Source: Silene latifolia (Eukaryota; Streptophyta; Magnoliopsida; Caryophyllales; Caryophyllaceae). Taken from it: 64,000 bases of DNA. Location of the stretch: the NCBI RefSeq assembly GCF_048544455.1, contig NC_133532.1, forward strand, positions 20,276,948-20,340,947. The letters run 5' to 3'. Positions 36,839-46,792 of this stretch are shown here, piece after piece (position 1 is the first letter of the stretch; each line of letters starts with the position of its first letter). Both the position numbers and the translations under genes were made by a program. The notes beneath the pieces are model-generated. The model was not told the origin of the DNA. It saw only the letters and a list, made by a program, of their open reading frames with translations, and searched no databases.

Positions 36839-38861
36839 ATGATTTACGACGTGAATTCCCCACTTTTCCGATCATTTCTCAGCCAAAAGGGTGGTGCTTC
36901 TGACAAGAGGTTTACATTTCTTTCATTTTCTTTCTTATATTCTCTTTATATCATTATTAATTTTAGATTTATATTGAAAATACTGATTTTATTGAAATTT
37001 ATTCTATTATTGTTTATATTCTATACTGATTTATGTGTATTTCATTCAACATCATTTGTTTTCTTTAAAGTTTGGTGGTGTTGGTCGAAAATTTATACGA
37101 ACAAAATTGGGTTTTGATGGTTTGAGTTTACTTGTTTGTTGGTCTTGTATAAAACGGTTTGTTGGAAGGGCGTTTAGGTAAAACTGTAAGAATTAGTGTA
37201 AAACCGCTCTACCCAAGAATTTGCATCCACCAAGATTAAGGAACCTGTATGGTTGTGAGAGTTGATGGGGGTGTAGAATTAGTGTAAAACTTCTTTACAG
37301 AAGAATTTGCATTCAGCAAGATTTAGGTACCTTTATGTTGAAGGGAGTTGATGAGGGTGTCAGATAGGATTTAAACAATTTTGCGTATGGCCTTGGACAA
37401 ATTGGCAATGTGTTGCGGTCATAAAACATGGGTTTTGTAAATTTTAGGAAGAGGTGAAAGGGCATTTAGGATGTATATCATGTTTCGGGTTGTCAGTTGC
37501 TCAAACTGGAGAATGAGGTATTGTGGTTTGTAGAGGTTGATATTTGATTAACATTAACATGGAGTAGTAAAGAAATAAGCATAGATAGTTGTGCTTAGCA
37601 TGTAAAACTGGTGTTTTAAGTAATGATCCAAAGTCGCTCTCTATTTTACCTGTATATGACATGAGTGCGTGTTACTGTTGACATGTTGCTATGTGTCGGC
37701 TTCTTTCAATTTTTTTCTTAGACCACAGATGTCTCCCGTGTCTGACTGACCGAGGGTCACTGATACTTGAGGCACACTTCAGGGAAATTCAGATCCTCCC
37801 ATCTGTTTATACTCTACCCATTTGACTTCTTGTCAAATGATGTTGATGTTGAAGAATATTTTCTTGCAATATGCAATTGCGTTAGTTGGAATCTAGATTT
37901 GCATTACTAGTTAACATGTACTCCCTGTGTTCCGGTCATTTGCTATTCTTTTCCATTTTAGGGTGTCTCCCTCTTTCCTTGGTCTTTGTGCCAAAACCAA
38001 AGGACAACAATTGACCGGGACGGAGGGAGTATAGAATATAGATGCAGTAGATGCTGAGCTTAATGTCACCGGGTATAACAGTTAACTCAATTCGGATCTT
38101 TGCTTTATAACTTTTTTTTTTGGTCGCAATGTGAAAATGGTCCATTAACTAGTGTAAATGCTTAAATTTAACATTCTCTTCACTGTTTTCTGTGCTTGAT
38201 ACTTGTTTACTCTTCTAATTCGTCGTATTTTCAACATTTTTCAAATGACACAACTACTTAGGACAAGTGAGGTCAACTCTAAATTTAAGGGTATTGTCAA
38301 ACCAAGTCAATGTTGAAAATATTTTCTTACATTATGCAATTGCGTTAGTTGGAATTTAGATTTGCACCACTAGGTAACTTGTATAGAATATAGATGCGTT
38401 AGATGTTGCAGCTTAGTGTCATTGGGTATAACAGTTAACTCAATTTGGAACTTGGCTTTACACCTTTTTCTCAGGTCCCCATGTAAAAATTGTTTTTTAA
38501 CCTAGTTTAGATGCTTGAATCGAATATCCTCCTGGATCCTCTTCCAATTCGTTGGAGTTCCAACATTTTCAAATGACACAACTACTTAGGATGAGTGAGG
38601 TCAAATCTGAATTTAACTGTGTAATAATCAATGGGTAATGTAGTTTGGTCATCTGATCACATCGGTACTTCACTAAATGTGAATTAGTGAGGTCAAATCA
38701 CATATAGTGCTGGCTCCTAGTGTAGTGGATGTTTTGAATGCGTGTTGTATGAGGACTTTCTAAGATTGGAAAGTATGCCGTGTTTCAGGAAAACAGAGGA
38801 GCAGAAGCCAAAGGAGCAGAGGTTTAAAGCAAGCGAGAACAAGCCTGTTATGAATGAGTGA
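36839..38861 (+). CDS. Small plant protein of unknown function, 47 aa (2 exons)
   Basis: Exon 1 (36839-36909) and exon 2 (38789-38861) join through a GT..AG intron of 1879 bp to give MIYDVNSPLFRSFLSQKGG at the N-terminus and a charged tail (KTEEQKPKEQRFKASENKP) ending VMNE. The junction falls inside an Arg codon and keeps the frame. The N-terminal half is mildly hydrophobic and the C-terminal half is Lys/Glu/Gln-rich and probably disordered; there is no membrane segment or known domain. I recall near-identical short predicted proteins in other angiosperms, which favours a real gene, but I cannot name it. A telo-box (TAGGGTTT at 36771) lies 61 bases after the last clear purine-rich upstream stretch, suggesting housekeeping-type expression. 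The intron contains a duplication and a Stowaway MITE. Confidence 0.75.
37838..38627. repeat. Intronic direct duplication, one copy carrying a MITE
   Basis: Copy 1 (about 37838-38290) and copy 2 (about 38304-38627) share TATGCAATTGCGTTAGTTGG, GGGTATAACAGTTAACTCAA and TTTTCAAATGACACAACTAC. Copy 1 is longer mainly because the 109-bp Stowaway sits in it; copy 2 has the empty site TTG-TA-TAGAATATAG at the matching position. Confidence 0.85.
37921..38029. mobile_element. Short Stowaway MITE in the intron of the 47-aa gene
   Basis: This 109-bp element has ends CTCCCTGTGTTCCGG and CCGGGACGGAGGGAG flanked by TA (37919-37920, 38030-38031). Its body is a shortened version of the 210-bp family at 10746 and 18602, keeping the TTGGTCTTTGTGCCAAAACC core. 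The paralogous empty site in the same intron confirms the TA target. Confidence 0.93.
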
Positions 38862-41642
38862 TGCTTGAGTTTGCTTCATGAATTATGTAGATGTTGGTAT
38901 GTAATGTTGGAAACGGATTCCATGTTCGTTTGTTTGTTTAGAGCTAAAAGTTGGTATTAGGAACCATGTAGACTTTCATCATGTTGCGACAATCTCGTAT
39001 TCCAGGTTTGAGCTTTGTGAAAGTTTAAGAGTATTATTATGCGGTATTGTGCTCTCTGTTAATCTCCGTCTTTAAAAGCTGAATGCAATTTTCTGCTGAC
39101 ATCAGTTAAATGAGTCTAATTACTTTAGGAACTGATCAAATTACCACTGGTGTCAGTTGGTGGTTTATGTTAGCAACTTACCATATTCTACCTTTGCGGT
39201 TGGTGGTTTACGTATGCATATCCTAATTTACCGTAGGATTCGTATGTTCTTTTTGTATATTGATTATGTTTCGACTTTTTACCAGATTTTTATTTGTGAT
39301 CTGAAGTCTTTCTCAATTCTTTTTTGAGATCCAAGCCTTCCTCTATTGCCAGTGAAATAGCTATTTCATTTTGTGATCCACGTCGTCCAAGATATTCAAT
39401 ATGGATTCAGGCCTCTTGGTTGAACCTATGATTGACAGATTTCGAAATTTCGACTCAAATAATTTGAGTAAGATACAGATCTTGGCTGGGTTTTCCTATG
39501 TAGATTCATTTAAAGTTCATTTACACATCTAATATAGACAACTTTTTCCTTGCACACATGACCCGGTGATTTGAAGAGGTAGAGATTTTTTATGGCTTTG
39601 TATCTTGGCTTTTGAGTAAATATTTCCCTGCCTTTGATCGATTAGACCGTTGAGATGTTCATATGTTTTCACAATGACATGAACTAACAACCAAATGGGT
39701 TTGGTGTGGTGGTTGCTCACCTGAGGTCGGGGGTTCAATTCATGTTTGTGTCAATGGAGCCAACTCTTTGGCCAGCTGAACACCTCTTTGTGATAGCACA
39801 CGCAGCAAGAAGTTATACACTTTTTGTCGACAGTGCACCCCGATTTACACCAAGAAACAAGACATGAACTAACAAAAATGAGCAAAATCAACTTTACCTC
39901 ACAATAATAATACCGGAGTATTTGATCTGGATGGTAGAAAACTAAATGCGTATATGACTTGCAGTATTCGATGGATTCACTATATTCATATTCCACCCAT
40001 TGTCATTCCTATTCACGACTAATGCGGGGATACTAATAACTGATGTCCCATCAAATTATGTACAAGTTAAAAGTTAAATGTGGAGAATGAAATGGTGAAT
40101 GCAAGGAGGGTAATAACTAATAACTGAAGTCCTTTCAAATCACGTGGAAGTTAAAAGTCAAATGTCGACAATATACAGTGGCGAAGTTAAGGGGGACAAA
40201 TGCCGCAAGCGTAATACTTACGGGACATATTTATCAACCTGCTGGTGTAGTGACTGAAAATGGTGATAAGATTGAACTGGGTCCAAACGTATAAGTCCCC
40301 CCATCAACTCATCAAAGTCTAAGGGCAACAAAAAGGGTACAACAAAAAAGGGTACTCTCACCTTTCCTACTTCATTAGATTAACAATTCCATGTGCTTAG
40401 TTGCTTACTTCTTCTCTTGGATCCTATTCCTTCTTCTCCCAAAGTCCACTTCTCTACAAAGCTAATACATACCACTTTTTTTTACTAACTTTGTCTGATT
40501 ATGACGCCAATCTAAATTATAGAATAAGACGATTTTACAGCATAACATTATCTATATTTGTAAAGAAGTTATTAATTTATATTGTTAATAAATGAGTTAT
40601 GTTTTTACACAATTAAACTGTGACTAACATTGTAAGTGAATTATCATAATTATCCTTGTTAATAAATGATTTGTGTTTAACACAATGTTACTTATACACC
40701 AAAAAGAATAAAGAGAACATCTTTTCACTCATTCAGTCAACAACGTAGTGGAGTGGTTGTTTTAAGATTCCAGTCACGAGGTAACATAAGGTTAACGATA
40801 TAGTCCAAAAAGTAAAAGGGGTCTTTGAGTCCTTGATGATACGGAGTATTTGATTACCGTCATTATTACGTTACATTTTTTTTTTCAAACAAAAACTCGA
40901 TCCATTTCACTTATAGTATTGTCTTTTGTGAATTGTGACTGTGAGTGCATTACCTTCGGAGGAGTGATAATACCACTGCCCATTTTGTTAAAGTCGCAAT
41001 ATTACAAGGTAAGTCTAAAAATGTGTTATTATTCATTGTCAATGAGTGGCATAAGTAATATGTGGTATCAATGTATCATGCCTTCCCTACCTTTATTATC
41101 CTTACTTTTCTCACTACCTCTTTCTCTATTAAAATAACATTCTCTTTATTCCCTTTAATTGAGAACTTGTTTGGATGGAAAGATTTGAAAAGAAGCGAAA
41201 AATAAAGGATAATAAAGGATTTAAAATCCTTGTTTAGATAGCAAATAAGTGCGTTGGGAAATCAAGATAAATCAAAATCCTATCCTCAAAGGAAAGATTT
41301 GGAAGGACATTGTATTCAAGCATCTACGAAACCCACCTTCTTATGCCTGGCCGCGACATTTTCTCTTTCGGGCACGGTAAACTGGTACGAGGCACGATCC
41401 ACCTCCGTGCGGTAAGCTAGGAGAGTCACACGAGTCTTAGAAATACCTCTACTGAATAAGATCATCTTTCTTAAAAAGGATTGTCCGTTATAAGATTAAA
41501 ACCGATTAAATAATACTGTACTTGAAATGTTATGACAAACTTTTTGCTAAATCCTAGAAACTAGACGTTTTTCTTTCGTCTCGTCTTCTCTAATGAGCCT
41601 TTTTATCCCTTAAACAAATATGATTGTTTTAACAGAAAATGC
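38862..41642. other. Intergenic DNA downstream of the 47-aa gene
   Basis: No further gene is recognised. It contains a SINE (39691-39860). Near 40180 a dispersed repeat begins AGTGGCGAAGTTAAGGGGGA; an inversely oriented relative ends near 42250 (TTCTGCTTCCGCGACTATG), and similar words occur at about 6328 and 14943, so this is a common repeat family I cannot classify. About 41340-41430 is slightly GC-richer (GGCACGATCCACCTCCGTGC) without a frame. Confidence 0.4.
39691..39860 (+). mobile_element. tRNA-derived SINE with exact 15-bp target duplications
   Basis: A 170-bp insertion flanked by GACATGAACTAACAA at 39676-39690 and 39861-39875. It carries polymerase III promoter boxes: an A-box-like GTGGTGGTTGCTCAC and a B box GGGGGTTCAATTC about 15 bases later, the layout of tRNA-related plant SINEs. 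The 3' end is CACCAAGAAACAA. It resembles the plant Au-type head (TTTGGTGTGGTGGTTGCTCACCTGAGGTC pattern), but the family is not fixed here. Confidence 0.9.
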
Positions 41643-42074
41643 ACGCGGTGTTCTTGAGGTTTTACATTTTGCCCGAAATATTCAATTTTTTTATCCGGAA
41701 AACTTTAAGAAGCCATAACTCGTATTTACGAACTCAGAAAGTAACGATTTTTTTTTCAAATTGATCATCTTTCCGAGAACTACGACCTGAAAAAAAAAAT
41801 TGTCGAGTTTGGAATTCTTGACCAAGAGATATGGTCACTCAAAGTTTGTTCGGTAAAAAAATCTTTGACATAGAAAAACTCTTAGTCATGGGATCCAAAT
41901 ATGACAATTTTTTTTCAAATCGTAGTTCTCGGAAAGATAATCGATTCGAAAAAAAATATTATCACTTTCTGAACTCGTAAACACGAGTTATGACATCTTA
42001 AAGTTTTTCGGATAAAAAAATTGGATATTTCGGGAAAAAATATCAAACTTCAAGGGCACCACGTACATTTTCCG
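41643..42074. mobile_element. Mutator-type foldback MITE with 9-bp target duplication
   Basis: A 432-bp element flanked by TTGTTTTAA at 41634-41642 and 42075-42083. The two halves are inverted copies over about 180 bp each: CAGAAAATGCACGCGGTG at the left pairs with CACCACGTACATTTTCCG at the right, and CTTTCCGAGAACTACGA in the left arm pairs with TCGTAGTTCTCGGAAAG in the right. The loop is about 70-90 bp. Long inverted arms with a 9-bp duplication point to a Mutator-like element without coding capacity. Confidence 0.88.
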
Positions 42075-42557
42075 TTGTTTTAAAGAAGAATTCATGCTAC
42101 TCTAACATACATCTAAAAAATTAAAACTTCAAAAATTTTCGTTAAAATTTCGAGGTTTTTTTTTTTTTTTTTTTCAAATATAAGGCATTACTTGTTCAAC
42201 TTCTTTGAAATTTTTTGTCCCCCTAACTTAAAATTCTGCTTCCGCGACTATGTACATGTAGACCTAGTAAATAGATTATTCAGGTTGGGTCACTTTGGAT
42301 CAGGTCATTTGGATCAACAATTTATCGGGTCATTTTAAGGCGGGTTATTTTTGGGTCGGTCACTTCGAATCGGTCATTTTGCGTCGGGTCAATCTAGGTC
42401 GTTTGTGTTGTTTTGGGTCATGCCTTTGCCTTAATTAAGGCATTTCAGGTCATTTTGGGTCAATCGGGTCATTTCAGGGCACCTATGTCGGTTCACTTTC
42501 GGGTCGAGTCACATTTGGGTTGCGCGGGTCACTTTCGGGTTATTTACGGGTCTCGAG

Positions 42558-43541
42558 TAGGCCTGGCAAAACCAACCTGATCCAATTGACTCGACCCGAA
42601 ATGTCTTACCCGAGACCTGAAACCCGAAAATTACCCGAATTACGATTTCCAGATGTGACCCAAACACATAATCGACCTAACCCGACTCGAATTTGTTGAC
42701 CCGGAACTGACCGACCTGAAATTAGACTCGAAACCACTCGATTCGAAAATGAGCCGACAAAAACCTAACTCTAATTGAACAAAAAAGACCTGACACGAAT
42801 AATTTAAAAGCTTACTTTATACAGAGTATTATTTACGTTAACATAAAGAACTAATTATCAAAATTAAGCTAAAAATAGGTAATAACACTGAAGGTACTTT
42901 TTTCTGTCTTAATTGTTGACCCAAAAATGACCCGAACTCGAAATAACCCGACCCGTTAGACCTAAAAAAGACTCAACCAACATACCCTAAAAACACCCGA
43001 AAGACGAAACAACCCGACCCGAACTAACCCGATAAAATAACAGATTAAGCTGGCCCGACCCGAGCCCGACCCTAGACCTGGCAAAACGGGCCGACGGGTC
43101 GGGTTCGGGCCGGGGCAATTCGGGTCGGGTCAGTTTGGGTCTCTCATTGAATTCGGGTTAATTCGGGTCGGGACGGGTCTTTTCGTGTTTCGGATCTATT
43201 TCGGGGTTGTTATCGGGTCTGTTTCGGGTCAAGTGGGTCGGGTTGTTTCAGGTCGGGTCATTTTCGGGTCAATGAATAATAGAAAAATAGCAATTTTAAG
43301 TCTTTTCGGTTCAATTAGAGTTATATTTTGTTGGGTCATTTTCGGGTTTGGTGGTTTCAGACCGAGTCATTTTCGGGTCGGGTAAGTTAGGGTCAAGAAA
43401 ATTCGGGTCGAGTCAATTCGGGTTTTCTGGTCACATTCGGGTGATGTAGTTCCGGTCACTTCGAGTCTCGTTTTTTTCGGGTCGGGTTGCTTTTGCCAGG
43501 TCTACTCGACCCCAACCCGGTTGACCCGTTTGCCAAGTCTA
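42558..43541. mobile_element. GGGTC-rich hAT-like element split by a related insertion
   Basis: It starts TAGGCCTGGCAAAACC and ends TTTGCCAAGTCTA, the inverted ends of this family, with a body made of GACCCGA/TCGGGT words. A second family member (43073-43504) sits inside it. No clear outer target duplication is seen, so this is the older of the two. Sequence at about 42260-42557 is a similar but less well-bounded GGGTC stretch. Confidence 0.55.
43073..43504. mobile_element. GGGTC-rich hAT-like MITE (432 bp)
   Basis: Ends TAGACCTGGCAAAACGGG and TTTTGCCAGGTCTA are inverted repeats. Flanking octamers CCCGACCC (43065-43072) and CTCGACCC (43505-43512) match at seven of eight positions, an aged hAT-type duplication. 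The interior is built of TCGGGTCGGGT words plus a unique core, TTCAATTAGAGTTATATTTTG, shared with the next copy. Confidence 0.75.
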
Positions 43542-43608
43542 ACTCTAAAGTCAGCCTTATCAAGTCAGTCATTCAGATTGGGTCAATTTTAATAGGTCTA
43601 TGTACAAG

Positions 43609-44021
43609 TAGATTTGGCAAAAGTAATTCAACCCGATTGACCCGACCCGAAACCCGAAGTGACACAAACTACATCACTCGAATGTGACCCGAAAACCCGA
43701 ATTGACCCGACCCGACCCGAACATGACCCGAGTTTTCTTGACCCTAACTCACCCGATCCGAAACCACAAAACCCGAAAATGACCCGACAAAATATAACTC
43801 TAATTGAACCAAAAAGACTTGAAATGGCTATTTCTCTATTATTCATTGACCCGAAAATAACCCGGCCCGAAACAACCCGACCTGCTTGACTCGAAACAGA
43901 CCCGAAACCCGAAAAGACCCGTCCCGACCCGAATTAACCCGAACTCAACGAGAGACCCGAACAGACTCGACCCGAATTGGCCCGGCCCGACTCGACCCTT
44001 TGACCCGTTTTGCCAAGTCTA
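43609..44021. mobile_element. GGGTC-rich hAT-like MITE, inverse copy, exact 8-bp duplication
   Basis: A 413-bp element with ends TAGATTTGGCAAAAG and TTTTGCCAAGTCTA, flanked by TGTACAAG at 43601-43608 and 44022-44029. It is the same family as 43073-43504 in the opposite orientation, sharing the ATAACTCTAATTGAACC core. The exact octamer supports hAT-type transposition. Confidence 0.88.
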
Positions 44022-44152
44022 TGTACAAGTAGACCAGACAAACGGGTCATCGGGTTGGGTTCGGGTCAGTTAGGGTCTCTCATTGATTTCGGGTTAATTT
44101 GAATCAGGTCGGGTCATTTCGGGTTTCAGGTTTTTTTTTTCGGGTCTGTTTC

Positions 44153-45558
44153 TGTAACACCCTCATACTCAAAGTGCCTTACCAGGACCACTTAAGGCAT
44201 GAAAGTGCTACCATCTCGGTTTCCCGATGCAATGATAATCATAAGACAATAGCGAAACATACTTAAAAATATATAATGTTTAAAGTGATTACATGTCAAC
44301 TCCAAAACCGTTAAACTGAAATACAAGGTTCTCAAAACTGTCTACTATCAAAACTATAAAAGGTCTGACACAGCGGAATACTTCTAAATTGCAAAGTGGT
44401 GACTCATCCCAGCTATCCCATACGCATCGTCTCATACCTGCTCAATAACTGCTCACCACCCCCTAATGGATCACCACAGTTTTCAAAACATCTAAACGGG
44501 ATCAGTACTAATTACACAAAATTAACAGCTGCAATAACGATAATACAAATAACTCAAATCCACACAACTCATTCACCACATCTCCACCTTATCTCCACAT
44601 ATCTGACTACACACCGCAACAAGTACTCCTCACAGCCAGTGGGGGACCGCAGCCGTTTCCACCTAAACCCCGCTCATCTTATCCGAGCGATAATCCAAGT
44701 CCATTAATGTGCACATTCCTTCTGTGGCGGGTTCCACAGAAGGTGAATTAAAGGCGTGAAGCCACTCCCGCAAGTGACTCCACTCAGCCAGGGACGCACC
44801 CCGAAGATCACAGACAGTTATACGATCACAATACTTCTACCAACAATCACCAAATCAGAATCCAATACGATAATTACTCAACAACAACAACATTAACAAC
44901 ATCAACACCAACAATGCCAATGTAACTAATACTGAGTAGGGAAACCCTACCTGGAAAGCAATCACCAATATCGTCACAATCAGCTAATCACAATCGTTCT
45001 TCAACGAAATCATCTCCTATAAACACACAATCATACAATCACAATCTAACATCAACTATACTCCCCAAAACCCCCAAATTACCAATTAGGGTTTTTAACA
45101 AACTCAACGAATCACTATAAAAATTATACAAGAATCTTACCCTTGACGCGACGAACTCAACGGTGAAAAGAACAAGACAATCCGACGATCCTAGCCCTTG
45201 GGATTTGTTAACAACGCGAAGAAGGAGAACAACGTAACTCTTTTTCTCTCTTGAAATGTTTTAGAAAAGTGAAAACTGATTAAAAAAGGTGACGAAATCC
45301 TTTTATACTAATCACGCGTTATTAACAAAACCCGGCTAAAATAACCCATGATCGAGACTCACTTACTCGATCGAGTAAGTGACTTACTCGATCGAGTACC
45401 CCTTACTCGATCGAGTACCCCTTACTCGATAGAGTCCCCAACTTACTCGATCGAGTACCCTACATGCAGACTACTGTTTTGCGTAAAAAGCTACTTACTC
45501 GACAGAGTAAGCCCTACTCGATAGAGTACCCATAGACACATAAAACTGTAGTATTACA
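44153..45558 (-). mobile_element. Solo LTR (1406 bp), probably Gypsy
   Basis: TGTAACACCC...AGTATTACA with GTTTC on both sides (44148-44152, 45559-45563) gives canonical TG..CA ends and a 5-bp target duplication, with no internal region: a solo LTR left by LTR-LTR recombination. On the minus strand it has TATAAAAGG near 45305 followed by a leader-like region, so that orientation is preferred. At about 45355-45530 is an array of ACTCGATCGAGTA palindromes. Family assignment to Gypsy rests on length and ends only. Confidence 0.88.
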
Positions 45559-45624
45559 GTTTCGAGTCAAGCGGTTCGGGTTATTTCGGGTCAATGAATA
45601 AAATAGAAAAAAAGTCATTTCAAG

Positions 45625-46005
45625 TAGACCTGGCAAACAGGCTATCCAGGTCGGGTTCGAATCGGTCAATTTCGGGTCGGGTCATTTCAGGTCAGTAGAC
45701 TTTGGGTTCGAGTCGTGAGTTCGGGTGTCGGGTCGGCTCAATTAGACTTGGCAAACGGGTCATACGGGTCTGGTTCGATTCGAGTAAATTTTGGTTCGCG
45801 TCGGGTCATTTTAGGTTCGGGTCCACTATTATCAAGTTATTTGCGGATAATCAATTTGCAACAATAAAAATTCGGGTCGTTATACTGGGTCAGGTCAATT
45901 GGGGCTCAGGTTGCATTCGAGTCTTGAGTTCGGGTGTCGGGTCGGGTTATTCTGGTCGGGTAATTTTGTAAGGTCTTGGCGCTAGGGTCAATTTTGCGAC
46001 GTCTA
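45625..46005. mobile_element. Young GGGTC hAT-like MITE with exact duplication ATTTCAAG
   Basis: A 381-bp element with left end TAGACCTGGCAAACAGG and right end TTTTGCGACGTCTA, flanked by ATTTCAAG at 45617-45624 and 46006-46013. Another start of the same family (TAGACTTGGCAAACGGG) lies inside at 45743, so it contains a nested or duplicated relative. Confidence 0.8.
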
Positions 46006-46265
46006 ATTTCAAGTCTTTTCGATTCACTTCGAATTATGTTTTGTTGGGTCATTTTCGGGTTGGGTGGTTTCGGGCCAGGTCATTTTTGGGTCGGTCAATT
46101 ACGGGTCAAGAAAGCTCGGGTCATGTTTGAGCCAGATCGGGTCAATTCGGATTTCATATCACATTCGGGTGATGTAATTCAGGTTAATTTTAGGTTTCGG
46201 GTCAGCCTTTTCAAACAAGATCAATCAGATCGCGCTGTATGTTCAAGCAATTAGTCTTACTATCG

Positions 46266-46409
46266 ACGGATATATCCGTCTAAAGTAAAATCGAGTCAAA
46301 TATGTTTAAAGTGGTGATATTTTTGGGTTCTCCATACAACTTGTTGCTTGTCTTATAATTAAAGAGAATGAATATTTAGTCCTTTATAACTTTAGACGGA
46401 TATCTCCGT
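46266..46409. mobile_element. Small unclassified MITE (144 bp)
   Basis: ACGGATATATCCGTCTAAAGT (46266-46286) and ACTTTAGACGGATATCTCCGT (46389-46409) are inverted repeats with one mismatch. No target duplication is clear, so the superfamily is open. It lies about 380 bp before the start codon of the 378-aa gene. Confidence 0.65.
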
Positions 46410-46792
46410 TTTAATGTCACGTAACATCCCAAAAACGACAAATTGGAAATAGAAGGAATGGACCAAACATAACATAATTTGCATTAAATTATTAAAGTCT
46501 CACAGGAATCAGAAGTCACACCGTACCATAAAGTTAGTTAATAGTGACTTAACCTCTCTCTCGTGTTCCCTCCCTTTTAATCCCTCTCTCCATTCCTCAC
46601 CCTTTATTCACGCCCACTTTCACTCTCAATTCCTCATTTCCACCTCCTTTACTCACTCATCAAAATCTCTTCTTTTCTCCATTACCATTACTATACCAAC
46701 AAAAACATATCAAACACAACATTACTTACTACCATAATCAAACCCTTCACTTTCACAAATTTTCAACATTTGTTTGTGTTTTTCAAACAAAA

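Larger units (their letters stand above)
44030..46239. mobile_element. Older GGGTC hAT-like element interrupted by a solo LTR and another hAT
   Basis: It begins TAGACCAGACAAACGGG at 44030, is interrupted at 44153-45558 by a solo LTR and at 45625-46005 by a younger relative, and resumes with TCTTTTCGATTCACTTCG at 46014, where it matches the family core. The left flank is TGTACAAG; TGTTCAAG (46240-46247) at the right matches at seven of eight positions. The right terminus itself is degraded, so the limit is approximate. Confidence 0.55.

Noticed and set aside
40180-42251. A 2-kb transposon with AGTGGCG...CGCGACT ends
   Set aside because: The two ends are inverted relatives of a widely dispersed repeat also seen singly near 6328 and 14943; without a target duplication they cannot be paired.
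42250-46250. GGGTC arrays as a CRISPR or satellite
   Set aside because: There is no regular spacing; the units are degenerate words inside bounded elements with inverted ends and 8-bp duplications.
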